Assembly: GCA_030066455.1 (NCBI GenBank)
Contig: JASJBQ010000055.1
Coordinates: forward strand, 1-30,401
Direction of reading: 5' to 3'
DNA: 30,401 nucleotides
Origin: Desulfobacterales bacterium
GTDB lineage: Bacteria > Desulfobacterota > Desulfobacteria > Desulfobacterales > UBA5852
Shown: positions 16,828 to 24,866 of the stretch, in pieces
Position numbering within the stretch: position 1 is the stretch's first letter
Layout of the letters: each line of letters begins with the position of its first letter
Translations under genes and position numbers: made by a program
Notes under the pieces: model-generated
What the model was told of the DNA's origin: nothing
Seen by the model: the letters and a program-made list of their open reading frames with translations, nothing else
Database searches by the model: none

Positions 16828-18423
16828 TCAGCCCAGATAGGACCAGGGCCGCTCGGGGGGCGATTCGGAGGCGCCCAGGACCTCGAAGCAGCGAACGCTG
16901 CCGTCCTTCAGCCGGATGGTATGCCCCTCTTCGGTGGTGAAGCGCCCGTTGATCGCTTGATGCGTTTCTTCGGTGACCATCAGCTGCCCTGACCGGGCGG
17001 TGGCGCAGACCGCCTGGACCCGTGTGACCAGCTCGCCGAAGACCGAATAGCGCTGGGTACGCGCTGAACCGGTGCTCGCCGCCAGGACGGAGCCCGTGGC
17101 CAGGCCGATCCCGATCTCCAGCGGGGGCTCGTCGTCCTGGTCGCGCTTGACGTTCAGCGCCTCGACCGACTGAAGCATCTCCATGGCCGCCGTCACCGCC
17201 CGCAGGGCATCGTCGTCGTGCGCCAGCGGCGCCCCCCACACCGCCAGGATCCGATCTCCCAGGAATCCGCTGACCATGCCCTCGTGCCGAAAGACGACCT
17301 TCACCAGAGAATCGAAGTGGCGGTTGAGCATGGTCACCAGCAGGTCGGGGGCCATGTCGCGGGCCAGCGCGTTGAAGCCGATGATGTTGGCCATCACCAG
17401 CGTGGCCGGACGCCATTCGCCGTACTCGGCCACCTGCAGCTGGCCGGCCACCATCATTTCGGCCAATTCGGGCGAGACGATTTTGCGGAAGCGCTCGCGC
17501 GCGAGGGATTCGCGGGTCACGCCTTTGGCCACCTGGGAGTTGCGAATAAAGAGCGCGGTTTTGTTGGCCACGTTGGAAAGCAGACTCAGATCCCGTTCGC
17601 GGAAGGGCTGGTAGGTATCCTTGCGTTCGATCAGGATGACGCCCATCAACTCCTGCTCATCCATGATCGGCACCGCCAGGGAGGACTCGGCCGGCGCGTC
17701 GAGCAGATCGGGCGAGGCGTTGTCGGCATCGGGATTGGGGCTGTTGAGCAGAACCCCCAGGCCGTCCTCGACCACGAAATCGATCAGGGTGCGCGAAACC
17801 GTTATGGCCGCATCGAGCACTTTCAATTTGAAGGTGTGCACGTTGAATTCGGCCTTTTTGCCGATCAAGAGCACGATCCCCTGATCGAATTCCAGGAACT
17901 CGTACACCCGGTCGAGCACGCAGCCCAGGATGAAGTCGATGTGCAGGTCAAAGCCGATATCGCGCTGCAGTTCGAACGAAATCCGCAGGCGCTCGTAGTC
18001 GGCGCGCAGCATCTCGTCGTCGATGATGTTGTTCTGCGGAAAGAACTTGTCCATCTTGCGGGGGGCGACCTTGTGCTGAATCCGCTTTTCGATGTCCTCC
18101 CGTGTGGTCTCCACCCAGTTGATGGTCAGCGCATCGACCCGGTCCCGGAAAAGGCAGCGGGTATTGCCCATGCGGATTTCATCGCCGTCCTGGAGGGCGA
18201 CCTTGCCTTTGATCCGTTTGTCGTTGACGAACGTACCGTTGCGGCTGCCGAGATCGCGCACCGAAAAATGCTGTTCGTCCTCGGCCGAGATGAGACAATG
18301 CACCTTCGAGACCCCCGGTTCGAGCACCTTGATGCGGTTCTTGGGATGCCGGCCGAGCACGTTGTGATCCGCCAGATTGTAATCGCTGCGGCCGCGTCGG
18401 GTGAAAATGTAGAGTTTTGCCAT
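16828..18423 (-). CDS. FHA-GAF-class III cyclase homology protein, active site degenerate
   Basis: A 531-residue cytoplasmic protein. An FHA domain (about 22-92) keeps its phospho-threonine reading residues (G-R-H, G-V-S-K-V-H, G-S-R-N-G-T). A GAF domain follows (about 150-298), then a class III nucleotide cyclase homology domain (about 335-500). In the cyclase domain one metal Asp is kept (D390 in F-L-G-D-R), but the other is Asn (N346 in M-A-N-I-I-G-F). The purine-selecting Lys is Gly (G386), the purine-selecting Asp/Thr site is Arg (R458), and the transition-state Asn and Arg positions are Thr and Ala (T467, A471). By motif comparison it should not make cAMP as a homodimer. AGGAAG precedes the ATG. 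It may instead be a regulatory or nucleotide-binding scaffold. Confidence 0.85.
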   Translation of the reverse strand: MAKLYIFTRRGRSDYNLADHNVLGRHPKNRIKVLEPGVSKVHCLISAEDEQHFSVRDLGSRNGTFVNDKRIKGKVALQDGDEIRMGNTRCLFRDRVDALTINWVETTREDIEKRIQHKVAPRKMDKFFPQNNIIDDEMLRADYERLRISFELQRDIGFDLHIDFILGCVLDRVYEFLEFDQGIVLLIGKKAEFNVHTFKLKVLDAAITVSRTLIDFVVEDGLGVLLNSPNPDADNASPDLLDAPAESSLAVPIMDEQELMGVILIERKDTYQPFRERDLSLLSNVANKTALFIRNSQVAKGVTRESLARERFRKIVSPELAEMMVAGQLQVAEYGEWRPATLVMANIIGFNALARDMAPDLLVTMLNRHFDSLVKVVFRHEGMVSGFLGDRILAVWGAPLAHDDDALRAVTAAMEMLQSVEALNVKRDQDDEPPLEIGIGLATGSVLAASTGSARTQRYSVFGELVTRVQAVCATARSGQLMVTEETHQAINGRFTTEEGHTIRLKDGSVRCFEVLGASESPPERPWSYLG

Positions 18424-18475
18424 GGCGTCTTCCTGATCGGAATCCCGGTTCGGGTTGGGCCCCCCTCGCCCCGGC

Positions 18476-20017
18476 TTACGCCACTACGGACGGGAAGCGT
18501 TCCGGGTTGGTGTGCGGCAGAAACTTGGCCGCGCTGAAACGGTTCATGAAATCCTGGTTGACGTTCAACTCCATATAGGTGATCCGATCCCGAATGGCAT
18601 CGACCTGGGGCAGAAGCGACGGATCGGTCAAGACCTTTTGGGCGCCTTCCAGCGAGCTGTTGCCCAGCGGCTGGTAGCGCTCCCGCGGCAGATCCGGCAG
18701 CATGCCGATCGTTATGGCGGATTCGGGGTCGATGTAGGCGCCGAAGGTCCCGGCCACAAAAAAGGTGTCGAGCGCCTCCGGTGTGATTCCCACGGCCCCG
18801 GTGATGGTTTCCAGAATGGTGTACATGGCCGCCTTGGAACGGATCAGACTGTCGAATTCCGGCTGACCGATGACCAGCCCCCTGCGGTCGGCCCCGGCCG
18901 GGGGCGGGAGAATTTCCAAAGCCGGACCATGGGGCCCGCTCACCAGTCGGCCGTCGCAGGCCTCGGGCACGATCCGGCCCCGGATGTCGAGCATGCCGGC
19001 CAGGAAAAGCTGGGCCGCCAGATCGATCACGCCGGACCCGCAGATGCCCACCGGCGGTTGGTCGCCGATCGTGTGCAGGTCGAACCGCCGCGTTTGCGGA
19101 TCGATGCGCACCCGATCGATGGCCCCCGGGCAGGCCATGGTGCCGATCTTGGAGACCCCGCCCTCCAGCGCCGGGCCGGCCGCTCCGGCGCAGGCCATCA
19201 GCCAGTCGCGGTTGCCCAGGACCACCTCGGCATTGGTGCCCACATCCACCAAAATGGCGGTTCCCTTCCGGCGGTGCAGGCCGCTGTGAAGAATTCCGGC
19301 GATGAGGTCACCGCCAAAATAACTGCCGATATTCGGAAATACGAACAGCCGCGCGTCGGGATGCAGGGCCAGGCCCAGATCCCGGGCCTTGAGGCGCCCG
19401 GGCCGATTGATCACGGGGATATAGGGCTCGCGGATCATCCAACGCGGGTTGAGTCCCAGGAAGAGATGGGTCATGGCCGTGTTGCCGGCCAGGCTCATCA
19501 AAACAACATGTTCCGGTGAGGCCCCGTGCGCCCGGCAGAGCGCCTCGACCCGCGGGTTCAAGCCCTCGACCACCATGGTCTGCAGCCGCGTCAGGCCGTC
19601 ATCGGCATCGCTGAAATGTATCCGGGTCAGGATATCCGGCCCGACGGAGAGCTGGGGATTGTCCAGGGAATCATCGCCCAGGACCTGCCCGCTGGCCAAA
19701 TCCACCAGGCTCAGGACAATCCGGGTGGTTCCCAGGTCGACGGCCAGACCCAGCACCGGCCGGGTGTCGTCGGCCGTCACCGCGACCAGCTGCCAGCGGG
19801 CTCCCGCACCGAAGACGATGGCCCGCACCCGGTATGCGTTGTCCCGCAGCAGGGTCGGCAGCTGGGCGGCGGTGGCCAGGTCGATATCGACCGGCTTCGC
19901 CCCCAGCCGGTGTTCGAGCGCACCGATCAGCCGCTCGGCATCGGCCGTGTTGTCTTGAAGCGAAGGGGGGGGCAGCTCAAGCGTGAGGACCCAGCGTTCA
20001 CCTTGGACCGTCGCCAT
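18476..20017 (-). CDS. RACE-type ASKHA ATPase (DUF4445), no [2Fe-2S] domain
   Basis: A 513-residue relative of the reductive activators of corrinoid-dependent methyltransferases (RACo/RamA-like), which use ATP to return inactive Co(II) corrinoid to Co(I). The linker (L-E-L-P-P-P-S-L-Q-D-N-T-A-D) lies at the very N-terminus, followed by the middle domain and the ASKHA core (L-A-V-D-L-G-T-T-R-I-V-L near residues 90-101; V-D-V-G-T-N-A-E; G-I-C-G-S-G; V-A-G-T-F-G-A-Y-I). RACo carries a plant-type ferredoxin domain before this linker; here there is no room for one because the sirtuin gene ends 3 bases upstream. The ATG at 20017 has GAGGGG 5 bases upstream; a GTG at 20023 overlapping the sirtuin stop is the alternative. 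Electrons must come from a separate protein. Confidence 0.88.
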   Translation of the reverse strand: MATVQGERWVLTLELPPPSLQDNTADAERLIGALEHRLGAKPVDIDLATAAQLPTLLRDNAYRVRAIVFGAGARWQLVAVTADDTRPVLGLAVDLGTTRIVLSLVDLASGQVLGDDSLDNPQLSVGPDILTRIHFSDADDGLTRLQTMVVEGLNPRVEALCRAHGASPEHVVLMSLAGNTAMTHLFLGLNPRWMIREPYIPVINRPGRLKARDLGLALHPDARLFVFPNIGSYFGGDLIAGILHSGLHRRKGTAILVDVGTNAEVVLGNRDWLMACAGAAGPALEGGVSKIGTMACPGAIDRVRIDPQTRRFDLHTIGDQPPVGICGSGVIDLAAQLFLAGMLDIRGRIVPEACDGRLVSGPHGPALEILPPPAGADRRGLVIGQPEFDSLIRSKAAMYTILETITGAVGITPEALDTFFVAGTFGAYIDPESAITIGMLPDLPRERYQPLGNSSLEGAQKVLTDPSLLPQVDAIRDRITYMELNVNQDFMNRFSAAKFLPHTNPERFPSVVA

Positions 20018-20019
20018 CC

Positions 20020-20781
20020 TCACCCCTCAGAACGTTGGTTCAATGCGGACACCGCCGTCGCCAGGGCATCCACCACGCGGCCGGCCGGTCCGGGAATCAG
20101 GTAGTCGCTGACCGTTTTGGTCAGCGGCGTCGGCTCCGGATTGATTTCGATCACCCGCGCGCCGGCATCGCGGGCCAGAAGGGGCAGCATGGCGGCCGGG
20201 TGCACCGTAGCGGAAGTGCCCACCACCAGCATGACCCGGCATCCGGCCGCAAGCTGCTGGGCGCGTGCCAGGTGCGCGGGCGGGATCAGCTCGCCGAAAA
20301 ACACGCAGTCCGGCCGGTAGATGCCGCCGCATGCGCAGCGCGGCGGTATCTCGGTCAGGTCAAGCGCCTCGCTCCGCAAGCGGCGCTCGCAGTCCATGCA
20401 GCGCTGCCAGGCGAAGGTGCCGTGAAACTCGATCACGTCGCGGCTGCCGGCTTGCTGGTGCAGGCCGTCAACATTCTGGGTGATCACGGCCTGCAGATGG
20501 CCTGCGGCTTCAAGGCGCGCCAGCCCGCGGTGGGCCGGATTCGGCGCTGCCTTGGCCAGCACCTCCTGCATCCCCTGTATCAGCAGTTGCCACACTTTCC
20601 CGGGGTTGCGCCGGAAGGCGTCGATGTGGGCCACCTCCAGGGGATCGATTTTCTCCCACAGACCGCCGGGTCCGCGAAAGGGCGGAATCCCGCTTTCAAT
20701 CGAAATACCGGCCCCCGTGAGGGCCACAACCCGCCGGGTGCCAGCCACTTCCCGGGCGGCTTGGGCAATCTGATCGTTCAT
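20020..20781 (-). CDS. SIR2 family NAD-dependent protein deacetylase (sirtuin)
   Basis: A 253-residue sirtuin that removes acyl groups from lysines with NAD+, forming O-acyl-ADP-ribose and nicotinamide. Visible motifs: G23-A-G-I-S, P-F-R-G near 34-37, T101-Q-N-V-D, catalytic H120 in E-F-H-G, zinc ligands C128-x2-C131 and C149-x-C151, and G-T-S-A-T-V near 198. The Tyr-x2-Arg pair that selects succinyl- or malonyl-lysine in Sirt5-like enzymes is not seen (V-W-Q-L-L-I at 63-68), which favours deacetylase activity. The ATG at 20781 has GAGGTG just upstream and overlaps the stop of a small upstream ORF as ATGA. Three bases separate it from the RACE start, so the two are translationally coupled. 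Confidence 0.94.
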   Translation of the reverse strand: MNDQIAQAAREVAGTRRVVALTGAGISIESGIPPFRGPGGLWEKIDPLEVAHIDAFRRNPGKVWQLLIQGMQEVLAKAAPNPAHRGLARLEAAGHLQAVITQNVDGLHQQAGSRDVIEFHGTFAWQRCMDCERRLRSEALDLTEIPPRCACGGIYRPDCVFFGELIPPAHLARAQQLAAGCRVMLVVGTSATVHPAAMLPLLARDAGARVIEINPEPTPLTKTVSDYLIPGPAGRVVDALATAVSALNQRSEG

Positions 20782-20975
20782 CGCACCTCGCAGCAAAACA
20801 GACGCTTGACCGTGTCCAACCGGAAAGCGTGGATAATGGTGCCGGCCTGGGCCGTCTTTTTTTCGCGCTTGCCGGCGTCACGTTGGCCGCCTCGAGGATG
20901 GCCACAACGCGAAAACGACGGTCCGACCCGAGGCGTGCTTTCAGGGATGGACTCGAACCGACACGGGGCAATCAT
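20778..20975 (-). CDS. Small ORF joining methyltransferase and sirtuin, possibly frameshifted
   Basis: A 65-codon ORF that overlaps its neighbours by ATGA at both ends: its ATG (20975) overlaps the stop of the PrmA-like gene and its TGA (20780-20778) overlaps the sirtuin ATG. This double coupling suggests it is translated. The C-terminal half (…T-I-I-H-A-F-R-L-D-T-V-K-R-L-F-C-C-E-V-R) is protein-like with GC-rich third positions. The N-terminal half is poor, whereas another frame over the same bases reads R-F-R-V-V-A-I-L-E-A-A-N-V-T. The two better halves would join by a one-base slip at the A7 tract (plus-strand T7 at 20857-20863). It could be a real small gene, a frameshifted remnant, or chance. 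Family unknown. Confidence 0.4.
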   Translation of the reverse strand: MIAPCRFESIPESTPRVGPSFSRCGHPRGGQRDAGKREKKTAQAGTIIHAFRLDTVKRLFCCEVR

Positions 20976-21838
20976 AGCTTAGGAGGTCGGCCCATGACAA
21001 CCGTTTCCGACGCCCCCAGATAGGTAAACCAGGTGTCATCCCACGACCAGCGTTGTTCAATGGCAAACCCGGCCGCTGACAGGTAGGCTTCCACCTCGCG
21101 GGCCTGGCTGCGCAGCAGCCCCGAGAGAATCCACCGGGGGCAGCGCCGGAAGCCTTCGGAGCGAACCAGCGAACGCAGCACGTCGTAATGGATATTGGCC
21201 ACCATGGCTTCGGCCGGGCAGGCCACCAGATCCTCGGCCCGGCCATGGACGCACAGCACGCGGTTCGCCAGGTCATTGAGCTGCACGTTGCGCCAGGCCG
21301 TCCTGGCGGCCAGGCGGTTGAAGTCCACGGCCACCACCCGGCGCCAGCCCAGGCGGGCGGCGGCCAGGGCGAGCACGCCGGTGCCGGTGCCGAGATCCAG
21401 AAGGGTCCCGCCGCTGGTCGCCGCGCTCAGCCGCTCGAGCGCCGCCAGGCAGTCCTGGGTAGTGGGATGGGTGCCGGCCCCGAAAACCACACCGGGGTCC
21501 AGCCGCAGGGCGATTTCATTGTCGGCCGGTGCGCTGCGCTCGCCCCAGGCCGGATAGATCGCAAGCTGTCCGGACCGAATCCCCCGGAACCGCCCTCCCT
21601 GCCAGTCGTCGTAGCGCATGTCGAACCGGTCGAGCAGTTTGAGATCGGAGCGGGTCTCGAGGAGCTGCCTTACGGTTTCCTCCGCCGGCGTGGAAAAAAA
21701 GAGAAACGAGTAACCGTCTTCCTCCCAGTTGCCGATGAACCTCGGCCCCAGGGCGGAATCCACCAACCCGGCCAGGCCTTTGAGGTAGTAGATGTGGAGC
21801 CGTTCGTAGGGGGGGCGATAAGTTGCGGGCGCCGTCAT
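20972..21838 (-). CDS. PrmA-like SAM-dependent methyltransferase (ribosomal protein L11 type)
   Basis: A 288-residue Rossmann-fold methyltransferase. The PrmA signature L-D-P-G-V-V-F-G-A-G-T-H-P-T-T is at about residues 112-126. SAM motif I L-L-D-L-G-T-G-T-G-V-L-A-L-A-A follows at about 145-159, then V-V-A-V-D-F-N and the motif IV equivalent M-V-A-N-I-H-Y-D. PrmA trimethylates ribosomal protein L11. The N-terminal substrate-recognition domain here (F-I-G-N-W-E-E-D-G-Y-S) is only loosely like canonical PrmA, so another protein target is possible. It lies between the CBS-ACT gene and the sirtuin, a setting of protein-modifying enzymes. No obvious Shine-Dalgarno is seen in the 84-base gap before the start. 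Confidence 0.82.
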   Translation of the reverse strand: MTAPATYRPPYERLHIYYLKGLAGLVDSALGPRFIGNWEEDGYSFLFFSTPAEETVRQLLETRSDLKLLDRFDMRYDDWQGGRFRGIRSGQLAIYPAWGERSAPADNEIALRLDPGVVFGAGTHPTTQDCLAALERLSAATSGGTLLDLGTGTGVLALAAARLGWRRVVAVDFNRLAARTAWRNVQLNDLANRVLCVHGRAEDLVACPAEAMVANIHYDVLRSLVRSEGFRRCPRWILSGLLRSQAREVEAYLSAAGFAIEQRWSWDDTWFTYLGASETVVMGRPPKL

Positions 21839-21922
21839 GGAAATCGAGGGCCCCGTGTGCCGACGGATGGGGCAAGCCCGGTTGACCGCGAGCGGGCCGC
21901 TGGCGGGAATCCACCGCGCCCG

Positions 21923-22600
21923 CTATTCATGGCGCGGCAGGCGGTCCATGGCCCATTCCATGGGGTCGAGCAGTTCGAACCCCAGATCGACCAGTTTGCG
22001 CTTGATGCGGCCGACGCTGTTGGTGAGCAGGTAGGCGAAGACCGCCCGCATGTTGGGCTCCCAGTGCCGCGAGACCAGGATGCTGCCGAAGGCAATGTTT
22101 TCCTCCGTGATAGCGTCGACGATTTTTTTAAGCTGCCCCACCTTCTCTTCCACCAGGATGCCCAGAAGGGTGCCGGGCTCCTCGATACCGAGCACGTTGA
22201 TGAAGGCCCGCAGCAGGTCGCGCACCGAGATGATGCCCTTCAGGAAACCGTCTTCGTCCACCACGGGGAAAGCGCCCACGCGCATTTTCTGGATTTGCAG
22301 CAGCGCATCCTCGATGGTGTCCTGGGGGGAAATCGCCATCGGATCGGGGGTCATGACGTCGCCGACGGTCATTAGCTTATAGTCCACGCCCTCCGGTGCC
22401 TGACAGTCCTCGCGATAAAAGGCGGCCGGCAGCGCGCTGCGGATATCCCGATCCGTTATGATCCCCACCAGGCGCCCGTCTTCGCCCAACACGGGCAGAT
22501 GCCGGATCTTGTGGGCCTTGAGAAGGTCGCGGGCCTCCAGAAGGGTGGTCTGGGGATGCGTGGTGATCACCTTCGACGTCATGGATTTGCTGATAAACAT
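21923..22600 (-). CDS. CBS-ACT regulatory protein, AcuB-like
   Basis: A 225-residue protein with a pair of CBS domains (about 1-60 and 75-130; I-R-H-L-P-V-L and V-G-A-F-P-V-V-D core strands, each followed by G-I-I or similar) and a C-terminal ACT-like region (about 140-210). This is the architecture of AcuB. CBS pairs usually sense adenine nucleotides, and ACT domains small metabolites. In Bacillus, acuB lies between acuA (acetyltransferase) and acuC (deacetylase), which control acetyl-CoA synthetase; here the histone-deacetylase-like gene is immediately upstream, as expected for an AcuBC pair. The ATG at 22600 has GGGAGG 5 bases upstream; the preceding in-frame TTG is not needed. Confidence 0.88.
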   Translation of the reverse strand: MFISKSMTSKVITTHPQTTLLEARDLLKAHKIRHLPVLGEDGRLVGIITDRDIRSALPAAFYREDCQAPEGVDYKLMTVGDVMTPDPMAISPQDTIEDALLQIQKMRVGAFPVVDEDGFLKGIISVRDLLRAFINVLGIEEPGTLLGILVEEKVGQLKKIVDAITEENIAFGSILVSRHWEPNMRAVFAYLLTNSVGRIKRKLVDLGFELLDPMEWAMDRLPRHE

Positions 22601-22639
22601 CAATGCCTCCCGATCGATCGCCCCTGAAGGGCACGGTCA

Positions 22640-23590
22640 TCAAATCTGTAAAAGGGACTGGACGTGATCCGCCGCCAGCTCGGGCAAACGCTCGAGGCAG
22701 TAGCCGCCCTCCAACACCGAGATCAGTTTGCCGTCCGCAAGGGTGTCGCCCAGCTTCATGATCTCATCCATCATCCAGGCGTACCCCGCCGTCGACAGGG
22801 CCACATCGGCCATGTCATCGTCCGCGTGGGCGTCGAACCCGGTGGAAACGATGATCACCTGGGGCCGGAAACGGGTCATGGCCGGGCGCAGCTCATTTTC
22901 GACAGCTTCACGGTAAAAGTCGTCCCCCTGACCCGGCAGCACCGTGGTGTTGCAGGTGTAGCCGGCCCCCCGCTGGACGCCGTCTTCGAAGGCGCGGCCC
23001 GTGCCGGGATAGGCAAAGGACGGGTGCTGGTGGATGGAGTAGTAGAAAACCGTGGGGTCGTCCTCGAAGATGGCCTGAGTGCCGTTGCCGTGATGGACGT
23101 CGAAATCGATGATCGCCACGCGCTCGATCAGCCACTGGGTTTGCAGATAGGTGGCGGCGACGGCCACATTGTTGAAATAGCAGAACCCCATGGCCTTGGC
23201 CTTTTCGGCGTGGTGGCCGGGTGGGCGCACAGCGCAGAAGGCGTTGTCGAGTTCGCCGGCCACGATACGGTCGACCACGTCGAGGATCCCGCCCACCGCC
23301 AGAAGCGCCACCTCGAAGGTATCGGCGCACATCTGATTGTCCGGGCTTTCGAAGGTCCGGCTGTCGTTGCGGCAGGCCGCTTCGAAACGATCGACATAGT
23401 CGCGGTCGTGCACCGTTTCGATCCACATCCGCGGGGCGGCCTGAGCGGGAATCACCTGCAAATGCTCCAGCAGACCACGCTCGCGGATGCCGTTATAGAT
23501 GGCGGTCAGCCGTTCGGGCACTTCGGGATGGTTGGCACCGGTGAGATGCTTCAGGAATCGCTCGTCGTACAACAGCCCTGTGCGCTTCAT
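22640..23590 (-). CDS. Histone deacetylase family protein, AcuC-like
   Basis: A 316-residue zinc-dependent deacylase of the arginase/HDAC fold. Visible: R-P-P-G-H126-H127 catalytic histidines, G-F-C-Y-F-N-N near 135-141, zinc ligands D164 and H166 in D-F-D-V-H-H-G-N-G-T-Q, third ligand D253 in T-G-F-D-A-H, and the transition-state tyrosine Y297 in L-E-G-G-Y. All active-site residues are present, so activity is expected. Bacterial relatives act on acetyl-lysine (AcuC on acetyl-CoA synthetase) or on acetylated polyamines and other small amides; the AcuB-type neighbour favours the first. The ATG is preceded by GGGAAAA. Only 39 bases separate it from the CBS-ACT gene, and 24 from cooC upstream, consistent with one operon. 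Confidence 0.93.
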   Translation of the reverse strand: MKRTGLLYDERFLKHLTGANHPEVPERLTAIYNGIRERGLLEHLQVIPAQAAPRMWIETVHDRDYVDRFEAACRNDSRTFESPDNQMCADTFEVALLAVGGILDVVDRIVAGELDNAFCAVRPPGHHAEKAKAMGFCYFNNVAVAATYLQTQWLIERVAIIDFDVHHGNGTQAIFEDDPTVFYYSIHQHPSFAYPGTGRAFEDGVQRGAGYTCNTTVLPGQGDDFYREAVENELRPAMTRFRPQVIIVSTGFDAHADDDMADVALSTAGYAWMMDEIMKLGDTLADGKLISVLEGGYCLERLPELAADHVQSLLQI

Positions 23591-23614
23591 GCTTTTTCCC
23601 GTCGGCCCGGTAGG

Positions 23615-24364
23615 TCAGGCCAGAAGCTTGTCGAAAATCGTGAAGGCCGACCGCACCGCCTGGGTTTCCGCGGGCATCTCGATGGTCGGCTTGCCGGCCA
23701 GATCGTAATCATAGAGGGTTTCATCTTCCCGAACCGTGCCCACGTAATCGACCCCGGCCTCCTCGATGAGCGCCATCACCTGGGGCGGCGGTTCGCCCTT
23801 GGCCTGGTTGATCATGAGGTAGGACTGTTTGACGCCGATATTCAGCGTCTTGACCAGGTCGCTGATCCGCAGCCCCGCCTGCAGTCCGCGACGGGAAGCA
23901 TCCGCCACGATCAGCAGGATGTCGACATCGCGCGTGGTCAGGCGGCTGAGGTGCTCCATTCCCGCCTCGTTGTCCATGACGAGATACGGGTAGTTGTCGG
24001 TGAGCTTTTCCAGAAAACCGGCCAGCAACGAATTGGCCGCGCAGTAGCAGCCGGCGCCTTCGGGTTGGCCCATGACGACGAGGTCGAAACCGTCGTGTTC
24101 GACAATGGCCTGCTGCATGCGCATGTCCATGAAGATGTCCTTGGTCATACCGCTGGGGACCTGCCCTTTTTTCATCTCCTCGCGTGCATCCCCCAGGGTG
24201 TCCGTCAACGCAACACCCAGGACTTCGTTGAGATTGGCGTTGGCGTCGGCATCGACGGCCAGCACCGGCGTCTTGTCGTTGGCCATCAGGTATTTGATCA
24301 GCAGGCCGGCCATGGTGGTCTTACCCGTGCCACCCTTACCGGCCATGGCAATCGAAAACGGCAT
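23615..24364 (-). CDS. cooC: CooC-type nickel insertion ATPase for CO dehydrogenase
   Basis: A 249-residue MinD/SIMIBI-class ATPase. The deviant Walker A K-G-G-T-G-K-T is at residues 10-16, A-V-D-A-D at 36-40, and the C106-Y-C108 pair in E-G-A-G-C-Y-C matches the CxC metal site shared across the CooC dimer. CooC helps load nickel into the C-cluster of CO dehydrogenase, including the CODH/acetyl-CoA synthase of the Wood-Ljungdahl pathway. I chose the ATG at 24364 because AAGGAAA lies 8-9 bases upstream; in-frame ATGs at 24382 and 24445 are less well placed. It is the first gene of the minus-strand cluster. The CODH itself is not in the window. Confidence 0.92.
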   Translation of the reverse strand: MPFSIAMAGKGGTGKTTMAGLLIKYLMANDKTPVLAVDADANANLNEVLGVALTDTLGDAREEMKKGQVPSGMTKDIFMDMRMQQAIVEHDGFDLVVMGQPEGAGCYCAANSLLAGFLEKLTDNYPYLVMDNEAGMEHLSRLTTRDVDILLIVADASRRGLQAGLRISDLVKTLNIGVKQSYLMINQAKGEPPPQVMALIEEAGVDYVGTVREDETLYDYDLAGKPTIEMPAETQAVRSAFTIFDKLLA

Positions 24365-24866
24365 GGTGCGGTTTCCTTTCATATTCAACTCGGCGCTGTT
24401 CGAGCAGGTTACGAAATTGAAGGCGGTCACTGCCATAAGAAGCAATGATTATAGCAATTAAAATGATTTAAGACAGTTGGCCCCATCAGTCAAGCGCCTT
24501 TTAGCGCTCCCCCGCCGCATGGATCGGACCTGGCCCCCTGGCCGGTTTGCACCGGCGGCCGCCCACCGCTGTCAGCGACTGCGGGCGGACGCTACAAGCC
24601 CCCAGGGCTTCCCGGGCCAGTCGGCAAAACGGATTTTTCCTGACCGGCCGCTGCTTGCAAAGCCCAGGGGCCTATGGTAAAAAATCAAATCAATTCCAAG
24701 GGCCCGGCAAATCCCTTCTGTAGCGCATCCGTTCCCCGCTGCCGCTTGGCATCGCATCAACCGGCGGAAGCTTCGCCATTAAACAATACGTGCGACCTAG
24801 ATCGATTGGCAGTCATAAAAAATGTTGACGGCATCCCGCCGGTCAATCAGAGACAAGGAGATAACC
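24365..24866. other. Divergent intergenic region between cooC (-) and phasin-like gene (+)
   Basis: About 500 bases without a supported gene. The left edge carries the AT-rich cooC promoter. The centre has small perfect hairpins without T-runs: GCCGGT/ACCGGC with a 4-base loop (24541-24556) and AAGCCC/GGGCTT with a 3-base loop (24596-24610). A weak plus-strand -10-like TATGGT occurs at about 24673-24678. The right end carries the AAGGAG ribosome binding site of the phasin-like gene. Short ORFs here resemble no known protein. Confidence 0.45.
24448..24476 (-). promoter_or_regulatory. Probable sigma-70 promoter of the cooC cluster
   Basis: On the minus strand a perfect -10 TATAAT (24453-24448) follows a 17-base spacer and a poor -35 CTGTCT (24476-24471). 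The surrounding DNA is AT-rich. The predicted start, near 24441, gives a leader of about 75 bases to the cooC ATG at 24364. The weak -35 suggests that an activator may help. Confidence 0.5.

Noticed and set aside
20941..21000. tRNA-like signals on the minus strand: a T-loop-like GGTTCGAGTCC (20959-20949) with CTCCTAA, like an Arg anticodon loop, upstream.
   Set aside because: The T-stem pairs only two of five bases, the anticodon stem does not pair, there is no D-arm or acceptor stem, and the anticodon-like part lies in the end of the methyltransferase coding region. Treated as chance.
24780..24866. Possible sigma-54 promoter (TTGGCA near 24809) before the phasin-like gene.
   Set aside because: The required -12 TTGC-type element is absent at the correct spacing.
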